Program-made: the position numbers and the translations under genes
Notes under the pieces: model-generated
Database searches by the model: none
The model's input: only the letters and a program-made list of their open reading frames with translations
Told to the model about the DNA's origin: nothing
Shown: positions 13,201 through 21,003 of the stretch, piece by piece
Layout of the letters: the number at the start of each line of letters is the position of its first letter
Position numbering within the stretch: position 1 is the stretch's first letter
NCBI GenBank assembly: GCA_001661515.1
Contig: LUVW01000004.1
Span: 141,305 to 171,756 of the forward strand
Origin: Capniomyces stellatus
Taxonomy: Eukaryota; Kickxellomycota; Harpellomycetes; Harpellales; Legeriomycetaceae
DNA: 30,452 nt
Reading direction: 5' to 3'

Positions 13201-16200
13201 GTGGTTATCCGCGAACTGTGCAGCCTGCCAGATGCCAGTGAATATGGTGTAGGCGGTGCTGGTAATGAGAGGAGAGCGGTAGTTGGGCAAATAGTAAGCT
13301 ATGTAAAGGAAATGCAAAGTTACCTGGTTCAGTTTGGAAGCAAATTCAACGAGTTCAGCACATCCAACAACAATTCTTACAGAAACGGAGCCAACGGGGC
13401 ATTTGGAAACATGGCCCCAACAAACATGAATAGTGGTGGCAACTATAACTCTGAAAGCAATGGACCAAATTACAATACTGGCAACGCAATAAATGGTGTT
13501 TCTGGTGCAAACAATATCAATAACACGCACCATACCTTTGACAAGTACAATAGTGTTACTGGGTCTGTGGCGTCACATGACAGGGGCTTGTTAATAAACA
13601 GATCTTTGATGGCTCACAACAACAATAATAACAGCACTGGCAACGCTGGTAATACTGGTAATACTGGTAATACTGGCAATGGCAATAATATCAACAACCA
13701 AATACATTCGCAGTACCAGTCCAGCGGCAGCATTGGTGGAAATAACAACATTGGTGGCAGCAATAATAACGGCATTGGAATTAGTAGCAACACCAACGGC
13801 GGAAATGTCGGTGGTGGTGGTGGTGGTGGTGGTGGTGGTGGTAGCGAGAGCGAAGGGTTTATTTATGACTGGGAGCTGAAGGCTTTGTGTGTGCAGTTTT
13901 GTGGGCTTGTTGAGGCTCTGTACTACTACTTGCTAACCTCACCAGCCACACGAACAAAGCACCACAAACGTGACAATTCAAAGCTTAGAGCCAAAAAAGC
14001 AACTAATTACTGGAACCACAAGCCCAACAAAAAATACTATGCCAAGAAAATGAGAGTCACTCGCCACGCCATCAACCTGCTTAAGCTGCAAGACCCAAGC
14101 AGCCTAAACGAATACCAGTTTCTCAACACCATCTCAAACGTCTCCTACTCGTATACCTCAAACACCAGTACCAACTCTGCCAACAACTTGGCTTACAACC
14201 CGACTAACAACACATCCTCCTATCGTATGGACCCCAGCGTGGACCTAAACACTGGACTGGGAATTGGCATTGATATGGATATGGACTTGAAATTGAATTT
14301 GGACTTGAATTCAGAAACAAGCTCGGATGCGGGCTTGGGTTCGGATCTGAATGTGGATGTGGATGTAGGCTTGAAGTCTGGAAAAGGATCTAGTAGGAAA
14401 TCAACCAACAGCAAAAACAGTAGCCAGAAAAAGAGTAGACCCCATGGTGGTAAAAACAAAGACGGCCTTGATGTGCTGAATAGCGAACGCAGATTGGTTT
14501 CTGATGGCGAAACATCGCTAGATTCGCCAGAGTACTTGACATCATCGTCATCTTCGTTGCTACAGTCGGAGTTTGAATCGGATTCAGAGTCTGGATCAGA
14601 GTCAGAAATTGCGTTGTCACCGAACAACGAGTCCGAGTCTAAAATTGCGATGAATCTTGGGCTGGGTAAAGTTGGTGGGGGAGATAAAAAGGCTGGTTCA
14701 GATTTGATGGCAGCAAAGTTTATGGTTTCAGGATCATCAGTTATTCTCAACAGCAAGTCAATCACAAAAAACGTGTTTGGTGGAGCTGCGAAAACGGGCA
14801 AGAAGGCCAACCCTTTGGATAAGCATGAGTTGGTTGACGACAACTTGTCAAACCAGTTTACTGTGGAAACAAGGCGAGCGCTGTACAAGATGATGGAGAT
14901 GTGGAGTGGATTCGGAAACAGCAGCAGTGGCAGCAACAGCACTAGCAGTAACAGAACTAACAGTAATGGAAATAACAGCAACGGAAATAACAATAATAGG
15001 TCTAACATGAACGACAATATCAGTGGTAATAAGAGCAGTACACTTAAAAGCACAATTAATGTTGGTGGAAACATCAGCAACAACAGGCACGGCAGCAAAA
15101 GCAAGTCAAAGACCAAAAGCAACGATAACAATAAAATTAGCACAGGCGGAAACATGTCAATGTACAACAACTATGAAAACATTACCAACAACAGCAACGC
15201 CAATAACAACAGCAATAACAACAATAATAATTACGACAAAATGGACAACAGCAACCATAGCAATACTAATAGCAACGAAGCAGGTGGGGTTGGAAGAGGC
15301 TACTTGGGTGCTGTAGGAAGGCTGGTGGTGAATGACAAGTCGATGGTGTACATGATCAGAGAGATGGAGAGGCGGCAGTTGCAAGAGGCAGCAATTCGGT
15401 CAATGTCGTTGTTGTTGGTGAGAAAGGGCAAGTACCTGAGAAGCAACAAGTTGATTGGAGACAAATGGGCGTTGAGACCGTTTTTCCAGACGGTGTTGAA
15501 TTGGACATCAACGGTGTTTAATACCTCGAGGAATAAGCCGGTGATTGAGTATGCAAAACGGGCAATTGAGTGGTGCATAACCAACAACAAAAAGATCAGC
15601 AACAAACTGGTACTAGACTTGATATCCATGATTTACAACAGCCCAAACAAGCTCACAAAGTACGGGTGCAGCTTAACTCTAGTAAATCTGCTGGCTTTCA
15701 ATAATAATAACCATATCAAGTCTGTCAACCTCTTCAGCACTAACGTCTTGCTGCTCAGCCTCTACCTCGTTGGACACGAATCTGTCTTGCTTCGGCGGTG
15801 TGGATTGGATTTGATTTCCAAAATGGACTTTAAACCTGCTGGACCAAGTGGTCAAAATGGTCAAAATGGTCAAGATAGTCAAGGCACTCAAGGCAGTCAA
15901 GGCAGTCAAAATTCTCAAAATGGTCAAGATGAAGAGTTTGTGTATCTGAAATACCAACTGATAAACGCAAATAACCGCCCAGTCCATCTCAAAACCCTTG
16001 TTATGCTTATTAAATATATCGCGGCAAGACTTGCCAAATCCGACCTGCAAGCGAGATCAGAGCCCAACAACAAGCGAGCCAATTTAAGAACCGGTTCTGG
16101 TTCGGATTCAGATTCAGATTCAGCTCCAGACTCGGATTCAGATTCGGATTCAGATTCTGATTCGAATCTTGGCTTGGATCTAGATTTTGGATCTGATTCT

Positions 16201-19200
16201 GAGCTGGAGATTGACTTGAACTCTGACTTCAAGTCTGGTTTCCTAATGGACCAGTTTGGTGCTGGTGGTGTGGGGATTTCAAGAAAGGGTGTACATAGGC
16301 TGAATATGAATGGGGCGATTGACGAGATTACCGTGCAAAAAGTTATCAGCGTTATTTGCAAACTAGTGTACCAAAACATAGGTTTGAACTCGGGACTTGA
16401 CAATTATCCAGGAAATTACGGTGGCAACAGCACCAAGATGAGAGCTGATGCGAGCAAAATGGAAGCTATAAATTACTTGGCCAACAGGAGCGGAAAAGTG
16501 CACGCGTTTGCTACCAGGATAAACGCGGAAGTGATTGAATCACACATGGAAACGCTAATAGTGTTTCTAAAAAACTCGAGTATGGAGCTCCAGAAAGGCC
16601 CCAGTTCCACTTCCAGCACAAATTCTAGCTCTCGTTGCGACTACGGCTTCAAAAGCAAAACCAAATCGCAAAAGATATTTATTCTAAAGTCAATGGTTTA
16701 CCTAACAGTAAAACTAACCAATGCATCAAACAACGGTAGCCTGTCTGTACCAACAATGTATGTTGAAAGAATGTGGGAATCGATTCTGCTGCGCACAAAT
16801 AGCCGCAATCACACATCAGTTGATATAAAAATGGTTATCTATGTCATCCAGTTCTTTGATGCGTGGCTGTGCTACACTCCCTCGATCGAGTTGCTCCTGG
16901 TTGTTCGCGCTGTTATGGTGATAGTTGGGAAACTGTACGCCAAAACATCTGCTTTAAACAACAACAAGAGTCTCGTGTTTTTGGTTGGGTACTTGATGAA
17001 CAAAATCAAACGGTACGGGTTTATCCCTACCCAACCGCCACATGCACCCATAAACCACCAATCCGCAGGAAATAACCGAAACGACCATAAAAACGCCAGC
17101 ACTAGTACTACTGGAAACGCCAGAACGCTCAGAAACATGTTTTTGGATCTGGATATCCACGATGAAATCAAGCTAAACTCGTTTTTCTACATGAAATGCC
17201 TTGATGCCACATTAGCTCCGCCGTCTCCAACTGGTACGGCAGCCGGCACCGGCACCATGTTTTGCCAGGCTGGATACTCGATCTGGATTCTTGCGAGTTT
17301 GGTTACTGAGCTTGCAGAGCCAGTTTTGGACGTGCTGGTGGAAAGCCGGCGCAAGTATATTACCGAGCTCATTCCGATATGCGTCAGTGGTTTGGACCAC
17401 GAACAGGTGTGGATCAGAAAATCTTCAGCGGCTGTTCTTTTGAACCTGACATTTGCAACGTTTAAGCTGGCTTTGGCCAAAACGAATGTAGCAACCAGAC
17501 GCAAACACCAACCCCTCACCAACAGTGTAGGCTTTGAAGAGTATGACTACGACTCGTGCTTGCTAGACAGCGTGATAAACTATTTTTCTGTAGTAAGTAG
17601 CGACATTTCATGCATCTCGAGCATTTCGGCGTCAAGCGGGGGTACGGGACAGGATGCATTTGCGGGCGACTTGGAGAACCCAGTGTTTGTTCCTGACGAT
17701 TTGCTTGACGAAATTGTGTTTGTGACAACAACGCAGTTCAACAAGTACATCAACAAACTGCGCAGCAAGGTATCGACAGACACAGACGGCCAGAGTCAGA
17801 GTCAGAGTCAGAGCCAGAGCCAGAGCCAGGAGCAGTTGGACTTTAGAAGCAGCTGGATTTCGGTGGCGTTAAAGTGGGGAACGTTTTGCCCCGTGCGAAC
17901 AGTGGCCATGTCGAACTTTAGGGTTCTGGAAAAGCTGCTGTTGCAGACTTTATACTCGCACCAAATCAACCACGCGTTTATTCTTTCGTTAATTGACAGG
18001 CTGTCGAACCTGATCAACGACAACAACAACGTGGCTAATGTGAGTTTTTCGATTTCAGTGCTGCTGGTACTGCGCGCATCGACTCTTGTGGTGATAAATT
18101 CAACAGGCGACTTCGAAATGCGCAAGTCGTACTGCCAAAAGTCGATTCTTGAGGATATCCTGGCTGCTGCAATAACGACTATGCACACCAATAACCCAAC
18201 GATATTTGGGATCAGTCTTGAAATTGCAGAGTTTGCCATTTCCGAGTTGCTCGAGTGCAAAAACTTTGACTATCCTTACAAATGCAGCACCATCAGCGCT
18301 CCACAGCGCATTTCTCTTTCCAACATGCTGTTCAAGGGCACGACGTTTCCGATGTTCAGGCTGAAATGCGCTCATTTCATGCAAACCCTTATCATTGAAA
18401 ACTCACATTCCAAGTCTTTCAGGTATTGGAACAGCACCTGCAACAGCGAGCCATTGGACGAGGATGAAAACGGGCTTCTGTACATTTCTGTTATTTCCTT
18501 ATATCTGGCCTACTGGATCGGCCAGCTTGACTTGATCAAAGCATGCCTCGTCTATATTTCTTCTACTAGCACCAAACATTTGCCATCTTCCAGCAGCTCT
18601 TCAGAAAACTTTGCCAACCGCTACTCAAACCTTAACAATGCTCAGGTCAACTCGGTTTACTCGCTTTCTGTTATTCTAATTGAGCTCAACGAATCTCTGC
18701 GTTTTTTGAACAAGTTCCACCCAAACAACAAGTTGCTGTTTGACCTATCCAACTTAGTTTCCTTTATTATAAACCCCAACTCCACCAAACACGCGATTAT
18801 TGCGAAACTCACGTTTATGTTTACCTCAATGGACAACAGATACTTCCAGTCATCTTTCTACAGGCTACTACTATCCCAACTCAACACCGACCACATCAGC
18901 CTATCAAACCAAAACAGCAACGATCCCCATTTGTACCAAAACAACTCCTACTCCAGTTACGACAACAACAACAACTTTACTTCAAGCATTGGTAATGCTT
19001 TTAAGTTTGGATTTGCAAGTTACTCTACATTATACTACAACAATCGAAACAATCGCAGCGATCATAAATCAAAGCCCAATCCCAAACCTAAACCCAAACA
19101 AAATCGATCCCAAACCCAAACCCAAACCCAAAAACTAAACACCACCAGTTCTAGTAAGCCCCAGCCACAACAACCAGAAATCCAAAATTCAACTACAGCT

Positions 19201-21003
19201 GGCAAAACATTTGAACCTCAAGTAAAAAGAACTTCCATGGACAACAACAACAACAATACAAGTTTGGTCAAAAGCATTCAAAATGGCAGCCTCATTGCCA
19301 ATGACAATGTCAGTAGCATTAGCAACGCAAAGGATATTCCAATAACAAACAAAGTTGCTATCAGAAATATAAACAACCTAATCCAGATCTCAAATCTTGA
19401 CACTGTCCAAACTAGAAACCTAACTAACGACCTAGACTCATCAGTCGAGTTTACACACAACAGCCACACCAACATCACGCAGTCAATCAACCAATCAATA
19501 TCGCACTCGCTACTTTCCAAACCTCCTCCAACTTCACACTCTAACTTCTATAACAGTCAGTCCAGCATCAGCAGCGTTAGCTCCATTCCAACCGCGTTTT
19601 ACAACCGCAACATCTTTGCACCCACTCAAATCACTAGGTCTATCACTGATCCAGTTGCCAGTCATGTCGGTACTTCCATCGACTATAAACTTGAACGTGA
19701 CTTGGACGCCATTCATACCATTAAAGAACACGAGTCCAGTGATGATGATACCAGTGATAATACTAGTGATAATACTAGTGATGATACCAGCGATGCTACC
19801 AGTGATAACACTAGTGACAATACTAGTGATGATAATACTAGTGATGATGATACTAGTGATGATAATACTAGTGATGATGATACTAGTGATGATGAGAGTG
19901 ATGATAGTGAGGAGTCCATATTTACTGAGCACGAGATTTCCCAGTTTCTTAAAACTGTGCCTGAACCAATACGCATAAACTCGACGCTTAAGATTGTTCA
20001 GGCGCTATCAAATGTAGTTACACACACACTGGTTCTGATGCCGATAACCAGTGACAGCAACTCTGGAAACATGCAAGAAAACAATGTGTTTGATCCAACA
20101 AGCTTTGATTTTATTGAATCTGAGAACAACTTGGCAGGAGGGTCCTCTGGCCTGGGTGCAGGCTTTAGCTCGTTTGCATACCACCTGTCGAACCCAATAA
20201 CTTGCCTGCTCAATTTGTCTCTGGTTCCAGAGTTTAGCCACGCGGCAGTTTCAACGCTGATGGCGGTAATGCCAAATGTTGCTTATAAGTCATCGCGGAC
20301 AGGACTGGGCGATGCGGGAAATGCGGGAAATATGCACAATCTTGGGTTTAGCGGGATTGGCTATGTTGTGCTGGACTGGTTCGAAGTGGACCCGTTAGTG
20401 CTTTTGAACTACTCGAGATCGTGTCTATCCAACATTGTGGCAGCGGAGCTTCAAGCCTCCTACACCAACTCGAACCAAATCGAAACCACCACCGTTGATT
20501 ATGTTGACGCAAACAACATCTCTTCAAATACTGCCTCCTCCAGCTCATATTCCAGCTCGGATTCTCCCTCAGATACCAACTCAGACTCGGGGTCTGTAAT
20601 AAACTTGGATCAACGCCCCGCCCATGACTTTGCATCCAATCCGAACACCGTTTCCAATACACCATTTATTTCCACCGACTCTGCAGGCCAGTACTCTGCC
20701 CACTACCACCCACCAGCCACTTTCCTTACCTCCGCTACCTCCGCTGCCTTTGGCGTCCCCGTAACTACAATTGCTACACCCGCCACCTCCCCATCGGCTT
20801 CCAACCCTAACCCTAACTCTTCCATCAATTACCATCAACATCCAATTCCGTATCCCATCCCAGCCTCATCCATAACAAACGAACCTACTGCTCGTGATCG
20901 CAACAATAGCGAAAGCATCACTGACGCCGACAAGTCAAGTCGACTCAAGGTTCTGGTAGACGAGCTGGATGCCCTTGACTCGTTTTTAGACGACTATTTA
21001 TAA
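4225..21003 (+). CDS. TAO3: Giant Tao3/Mor2/Furry-family cell morphogenesis scaffold (5,592 aa)
   Basis: Homologue of yeast Tao3/Pag1, fission yeast Mor2 and animal Furry, large HEAT/armadillo-like scaffolds of the RAM/MOR pathway that help activate the NDR-family kinase (Cbk1/Orb6) at sites of polarised growth. The MOR2-PAG1 N-terminal domain is clear at residues ~500-910: SDRFIAELE, then MKYLRIVIHPMEALEESAQF, RHVAASFPLVTASLCLS, and SICRLFWVYLFRYPES with RKLDS. Further conserved-looking helical blocks lie at ~1230-1320, 1476-1586, 2190-2240, 2660-2758, 3545-3565, 3690-3870, 4183-4272, 4349-4410 (WIRKSSAAVLLNLTF), 4542-4602 (KWGTFCPVRTVAMSNFRVLE) and 5379-5405 (WFEVDP). Between them are Gly, Asn/Ser, Lys/Asp, Ser/Asp and Gln/Ser tracts, which make the protein about twice the length of Tao3 or Mor2. 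The ATG at 4225 is the first after an in-frame TGA at 4207-4209. No intron is needed over 16.8 kb. One N (7098) falls at the third base of a GGN codon, so the residue is Gly. Family assignment is firm; function in this organism is by homology. Confidence 0.93.
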   Translation: MNTKPNANKATTGDDLSREQEKEEKKAKLKRTERVANEEIENKYKRTPSPFGNYSFMAAQQHGKRIIETNLSIESSMVSREIDMHLQKQKEEESDRGKGTKEGGKANLGDGTEKHKVAVESVESKFAEKQTRQIKVENSAGIRLEGKWEGDLGQVIVRERAGEGSLELDPTKGLKVKKNQGKLKEGERNEEEEREKAKSKRKETEIETRKEARDIKRPENSVMKTTGVGAGVNVGGGMGIRKVNVSEVPLSPFANYSLMKAQRFVGMKSESVEVNSSGVEEDVLGRERAYGLRSKDGSRDGSGDGSRDGSSGRTGLARGMRVGMGVRVGVGVERNTGGYRKFNTDLEDVEEELRGVGGIKPSKKQNLSTGSYDVSHEEGHSKGDAKRLEGFRSRSTDSKSENWKERGLVEGMEHRIGNYQSRFEVDGSDEDDGVDLEGEVGDGGREDLVNRRNRNYRERERERERLMYENSRARGERGHWSGMDKGEASAEEGLDNEVANECVVRRLYIEFKIIAGKIIDEISGMGLDSEIDLEKKVERGVNARLDSILESLAVLAKRQTRLIIELLLVWRKSTVSMGNEGPIGVVNRTQHIRRERRSLASVYLLCRALLEVVRKVDAMGLSGDLGDRVEELVFSQIKQANPVNLLGSRNRRLIQDLYARLIGEISRVRFSSMSDRFIAELEQIPGINKLNEEKVVILIRSMKYLRIVIHPMEALEESAQFLLSCAKFFSRTSGSMRLKHAWAMTLTELLMPLGGIVGAEVNLLALSQAVEIIHAKATKMAVRVRHVAASFPLVTASLCLSRGEVFYAKWLGHLEMCIQRLKDKQFSSVAMDSICRLFWVYLFRYPESQTTVIRKLDSMTRIFFPVGKSRAWPKKVDDDLFVYFLVCSGCYNFEFTMKSSLRMMLQLDQLESEMKNVGGLVGSGGGGVGSGSGSGSGSGVGGGGVGGGGGGGGGGGGXIGGGGGGGGGGGGGGGGVGVGVGGGGGGIIGSSNETVMDLLSPEKIGMAYRALLEIARLNSESANVEGLSSTSTSISTTVTASTSPNTHSNSNSNSNSGSAANKSKVPILTRRPDFLSPDNLDYSDGYFEAKSKISNTISGSTRNSIKDRSKGRGFNNNGGVRASTDAEAGAGISTGVNTDPGSDPGSDPGFGSGSDTSAGSSSGNVMGKRERKTRDASVSISISVSAGTISGRDRDRDKDRGRDKGKGKSKNMGSGSSGKPGSKNANNIHEFGVSAVPKNILRALNEAGSAMCIYYEKLQALFGDFMLVDQITWNVSKVIPPHSAVVMSTCPLMITDLSDRFVRQIGRFGINNLAYSQTLHAASSSSSRTAETGAFEFGNYQSYLVGKRNKKSNLVSNSELVSGSAINSANISGGTSNSLSKGENNNGTGNETPSKQGSIEPSSSYVDNSNENSEMSKSEALKTAQFNYIRDKQHYVDLMTSFVNSIPNLSTSYSYSNNSGGKCATNSVGTGISDVFVLETNRILDQLVTGTMHMDTKYSSSCRLTLSHLVDVFDVGGKNECGFGICDNNNASLLVRVTTILMKLLKCVDIRYTDYLITGLYKLEEFEHDFSSEYIYNHSVLFNPNINSNTNYSTFNAGINGQVADLGGMSKNKGKNKSKSKSKSKSRDKSKSKNKAKDKAKDKVKDKTKNKVKDKTKNKVKDKVKDKSRHGNTANSGDAIDTSTAADIDIDIDTEFETRNTNVEKPGINTENGGRLGSGLGLGSGLGLASGLGLGSRVGLGLGLGFRQKQGDDRFSSTSASQPIGINIRGGSLSSNTDSRLNKSIDKNKSRNRNRIINKGKTNEKANSGSKINILDMKNDNNNHAINSSDLDRIDGQVSSEEAEVGSALDSNLNDLLSSQDQQTEYEEKNVLTDINDPGATTKSDPDARNISDMDTSSASKHGVYAKSRSRSRSDDLSRTDSVLLKPATSFKNSLGLVNAVNPRNSVSVYESVDVNIGIGIGIGKSKSHHEYSTFRESNAIANSDSENEDENGPENDDDNGDEEGQIDEKKYKNYAGVKLGRVKSATSPYYHNTYGAKNQPKASNSINTKFNLNSINSTVSNTINGANIRSKSITKSNVRIKDKDKGKNKFGSNGTNLEIAVKSCGYSARNDEMVGVGMSTERGEFDRGILDFFVEQLVKLEIIVTRISHDMAASVKEASDTNKKTNAGKDKKEEARKRKGPNCHINAECVGGMYPKDWRNFIDSIESVGLVLLSDQYYRIRSFGVIVLGLSSKIQSQISQVFSDHHGHPRPDNKANPGMEFKYIKPVIEYLDSMVDVPQLCDEGGASNNKYRDGVGILGQSELLNVIDCEWSLPFTRFKPKTRKKSRTSKSTNGRAETGFGFGAVGVGFGTDENKQIRLMDLACSKTHSTLWFKNYSDVIRNLTISGSTNSNSNSNSNTGKSISTGTNTSSVAVNVSKSLICQKLFQMQPLVNLLSLDQMAFFDINSYSANKRTVGNVGNLSNAASGSNRNHSNSSSNNSNFAFSSVNSSNSRAIEDEELRAIFDHENSRVRTGVEKTRNKSRANVSVNINYKYKYNQGGYRYQSLDLRDGFGHEQSCADESGVFVSSESDSGGYCVRGGLVDQFLSYVMYALTIMTVQEINTNGASSNFSISNNNSNKGNASGISRVIVNRPKSILNSPTYSIDQSLAGKKPYGIVSGFKPESTKPSSLLFAKTWAKRLAAPLKSLVKSEKHEPVMGYSSLEQLVVNIVIPYLSCENMFLRCGVVALFVNVHIDYLVELVKMLKINFDNPIYDLVRFTNPNARASGGYLHGDHGLGLSMPNGNGNGNSGNGGGFFGSLGSGSGGFGGFGGSSGGGSGGQISSSWAVGASNPLLNVSPINNSGSSSSSSNMNKFSNSNVGNSLNINTSSSNNFVSGSADKFMSPTLKSASMSNTAQVPGQTLKRNNSTNTPIQANAINSMNSSMPTSGIMHAGEMTPSSAGIGADAGMGIGMAMDATMGANGGYSNESLVAIKLVGKRVDRLRISMTQIYKVVIRELCSLPDASEYGVGGAGNERRAVVGQIVSYVKEMQSYLVQFGSKFNEFSTSNNNSYRNGANGAFGNMAPTNMNSGGNYNSESNGPNYNTGNAINGVSGANNINNTHHTFDKYNSVTGSVASHDRGLLINRSLMAHNNNNNSTGNAGNTGNTGNTGNGNNINNQIHSQYQSSGSIGGNNNIGGSNNNGIGISSNTNGGNVGGGGGGGGGGGSESEGFIYDWELKALCVQFCGLVEALYYYLLTSPATRTKHHKRDNSKLRAKKATNYWNHKPNKKYYAKKMRVTRHAINLLKLQDPSSLNEYQFLNTISNVSYSYTSNTSTNSANNLAYNPTNNTSSYRMDPSVDLNTGLGIGIDMDMDLKLNLDLNSETSSDAGLGSDLNVDVDVGLKSGKGSSRKSTNSKNSSQKKSRPHGGKNKDGLDVLNSERRLVSDGETSLDSPEYLTSSSSSLLQSEFESDSESGSESEIALSPNNESESKIAMNLGLGKVGGGDKKAGSDLMAAKFMVSGSSVILNSKSITKNVFGGAAKTGKKANPLDKHELVDDNLSNQFTVETRRALYKMMEMWSGFGNSSSGSNSTSSNRTNSNGNNSNGNNNNRSNMNDNISGNKSSTLKSTINVGGNISNNRHGSKSKSKTKSNDNNKISTGGNMSMYNNYENITNNSNANNNSNNNNNNYDKMDNSNHSNTNSNEAGGVGRGYLGAVGRLVVNDKSMVYMIREMERRQLQEAAIRSMSLLLVRKGKYLRSNKLIGDKWALRPFFQTVLNWTSTVFNTSRNKPVIEYAKRAIEWCITNNKKISNKLVLDLISMIYNSPNKLTKYGCSLTLVNLLAFNNNNHIKSVNLFSTNVLLLSLYLVGHESVLLRRCGLDLISKMDFKPAGPSGQNGQNGQDSQGTQGSQGSQNSQNGQDEEFVYLKYQLINANNRPVHLKTLVMLIKYIAARLAKSDLQARSEPNNKRANLRTGSGSDSDSDSAPDSDSDSDSDSDSNLGLDLDFGSDSELEIDLNSDFKSGFLMDQFGAGGVGISRKGVHRLNMNGAIDEITVQKVISVICKLVYQNIGLNSGLDNYPGNYGGNSTKMRADASKMEAINYLANRSGKVHAFATRINAEVIESHMETLIVFLKNSSMELQKGPSSTSSTNSSSRCDYGFKSKTKSQKIFILKSMVYLTVKLTNASNNGSLSVPTMYVERMWESILLRTNSRNHTSVDIKMVIYVIQFFDAWLCYTPSIELLLVVRAVMVIVGKLYAKTSALNNNKSLVFLVGYLMNKIKRYGFIPTQPPHAPINHQSAGNNRNDHKNASTSTTGNARTLRNMFLDLDIHDEIKLNSFFYMKCLDATLAPPSPTGTAAGTGTMFCQAGYSIWILASLVTELAEPVLDVLVESRRKYITELIPICVSGLDHEQVWIRKSSAAVLLNLTFATFKLALAKTNVATRRKHQPLTNSVGFEEYDYDSCLLDSVINYFSVVSSDISCISSISASSGGTGQDAFAGDLENPVFVPDDLLDEIVFVTTTQFNKYINKLRSKVSTDTDGQSQSQSQSQSQSQEQLDFRSSWISVALKWGTFCPVRTVAMSNFRVLEKLLLQTLYSHQINHAFILSLIDRLSNLINDNNNVANVSFSISVLLVLRASTLVVINSTGDFEMRKSYCQKSILEDILAAAITTMHTNNPTIFGISLEIAEFAISELLECKNFDYPYKCSTISAPQRISLSNMLFKGTTFPMFRLKCAHFMQTLIIENSHSKSFRYWNSTCNSEPLDEDENGLLYISVISLYLAYWIGQLDLIKACLVYISSTSTKHLPSSSSSSENFANRYSNLNNAQVNSVYSLSVILIELNESLRFLNKFHPNNKLLFDLSNLVSFIINPNSTKHAIIAKLTFMFTSMDNRYFQSSFYRLLLSQLNTDHISLSNQNSNDPHLYQNNSYSSYDNNNNFTSSIGNAFKFGFASYSTLYYNNRNNRSDHKSKPNPKPKPKQNRSQTQTQTQKLNTTSSSKPQPQQPEIQNSTTAGKTFEPQVKRTSMDNNNNNTSLVKSIQNGSLIANDNVSSISNAKDIPITNKVAIRNINNLIQISNLDTVQTRNLTNDLDSSVEFTHNSHTNITQSINQSISHSLLSKPPPTSHSNFYNSQSSISSVSSIPTAFYNRNIFAPTQITRSITDPVASHVGTSIDYKLERDLDAIHTIKEHESSDDDTSDNTSDNTSDDTSDATSDNTSDNTSDDNTSDDDTSDDNTSDDDTSDDESDDSEESIFTEHEISQFLKTVPEPIRINSTLKIVQALSNVVTHTLVLMPITSDSNSGNMQENNVFDPTSFDFIESENNLAGGSSGLGAGFSSFAYHLSNPITCLLNLSLVPEFSHAAVSTLMAVMPNVAYKSSRTGLGDAGNAGNMHNLGFSGIGYVVLDWFEVDPLVLLNYSRSCLSNIVAAELQASYTNSNQIETTTVDYVDANNISSNTASSSSYSSSDSPSDTNSDSGSVINLDQRPAHDFASNPNTVSNTPFISTDSAGQYSAHYHPPATFLTSATSAAFGVPVTTIATPATSPSASNPNPNSSINYHQHPIPYPIPASSITNEPTARDRNNSESITDADKSSRLKVLVDELDALDSFLDDYL
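5110..5157 (+). repeat. 12-bp tandem repeat (DGSR/G units) in Tao3 homologue
   Basis: Four in-frame 12-bp units, each GATGGGTCA followed by AGG, GGA, AGA or AGC, encode DGSR-DGSG-DGSR-DGSS at residues 296-311. The tract lies in the charged, probably disordered N-terminal region before the conserved domain. Confidence 0.85.
6988..7182 (+). repeat. GGA-codon poly-Gly tract with ambiguous base
   Basis: Starts with Gly-Ser units (GGATCT) and runs into long GGA runs with a few GGG, GTA and ATA codons, at residues ~922-986 directly after the MOR2-PAG1 N-terminal domain. Base 7098 is N. Near-exclusive use of GGA points to DNA slippage. Its length here is uncertain, because trinucleotide repeats of this kind assemble poorly. 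Confidence 0.9.
7639..7674 (+). repeat. 12-bp tandem repeat (DPGS units)
   Basis: Three in-frame copies of GATCCTGGTTCT-like units encode DPGS-DPGS-DPGF, followed by GSGSD. It sits in a disordered linker of the Tao3 homologue. Confidence 0.8.
9049..9231 (+). repeat. Lys-rich repeat block (KSKSK then KDKVKDKTKNK)
   Basis: Residues ~1609-1669 of the Tao3 homologue are almost half Lys. A KSKSKSKS stretch leads into AAGGTCAAGGATAAG-type units encoding KVKDK and KTKNK. This strongly basic, disordered block could bind acidic partners, RNA or membranes, or act as a nuclear localisation signal; nothing in the sequence decides between these. Confidence 0.85.
13810..13842 (+). repeat. GGT-codon poly-Gly tract (11 codons)
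   Basis: Eleven consecutive GGT codons, with no other Gly codon in the run, encode a second poly-Gly stretch just before the conserved block starting FIYDWELKALCVQFCG. The codon differs from the GGA tract near 7.1 kb, so the two arose independently. Confidence 0.9.
15841..15936 (+). repeat. 9-bp repeat block (NGQ/SQG units)
   Basis: Repeats of GGTCAAAAT-like units encode NGQNGQNGQDSQGTQGSQGS and then further SQN/GQ units. The block interrupts the helical-repeat region between MDFKPAGPSG and EEFVYLKYQL, a clear case of a low-complexity insert inside conserved-looking sequence. Confidence 0.8.
16099..16170 (+). repeat. Ser-Asp dipeptide repeat
   Basis: GATTCA/GATTCG units encode runs of SDSDSDS interrupted by AP, giving a highly acidic tract that continues into a Leu/Asp/Ser/Glu-rich stretch to about 16230. 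Ser-Asp runs are common casein kinase II targets; that is inference. Confidence 0.8.
19735..19911 (+). repeat. Acidic TSDD/TSDN repeat block
   Basis: Repeats of GATGAT(A/C)CTAGTGAT-like units encode alternating DDTSDN, DDNTSDD and DATSDN motifs at residues ~5171-5229, ending in ESDDSEESIF. It separates the Asn/Pro/Gln-rich linker from the C-terminal conserved segment of the Tao3 homologue. Confidence 0.85.

Noticed and set aside
14220..15170. 316-codon Leu-rich minus-strand frame, and many Leu/Pro-rich frames opposite the giant gene
   Set aside because: They are shadows of Asn/Ser/Gly/Lys repeats in the Tao3 homologue. Composition is monotonous (Leu, Pro, Val) and they overlap conserved sense sequence.
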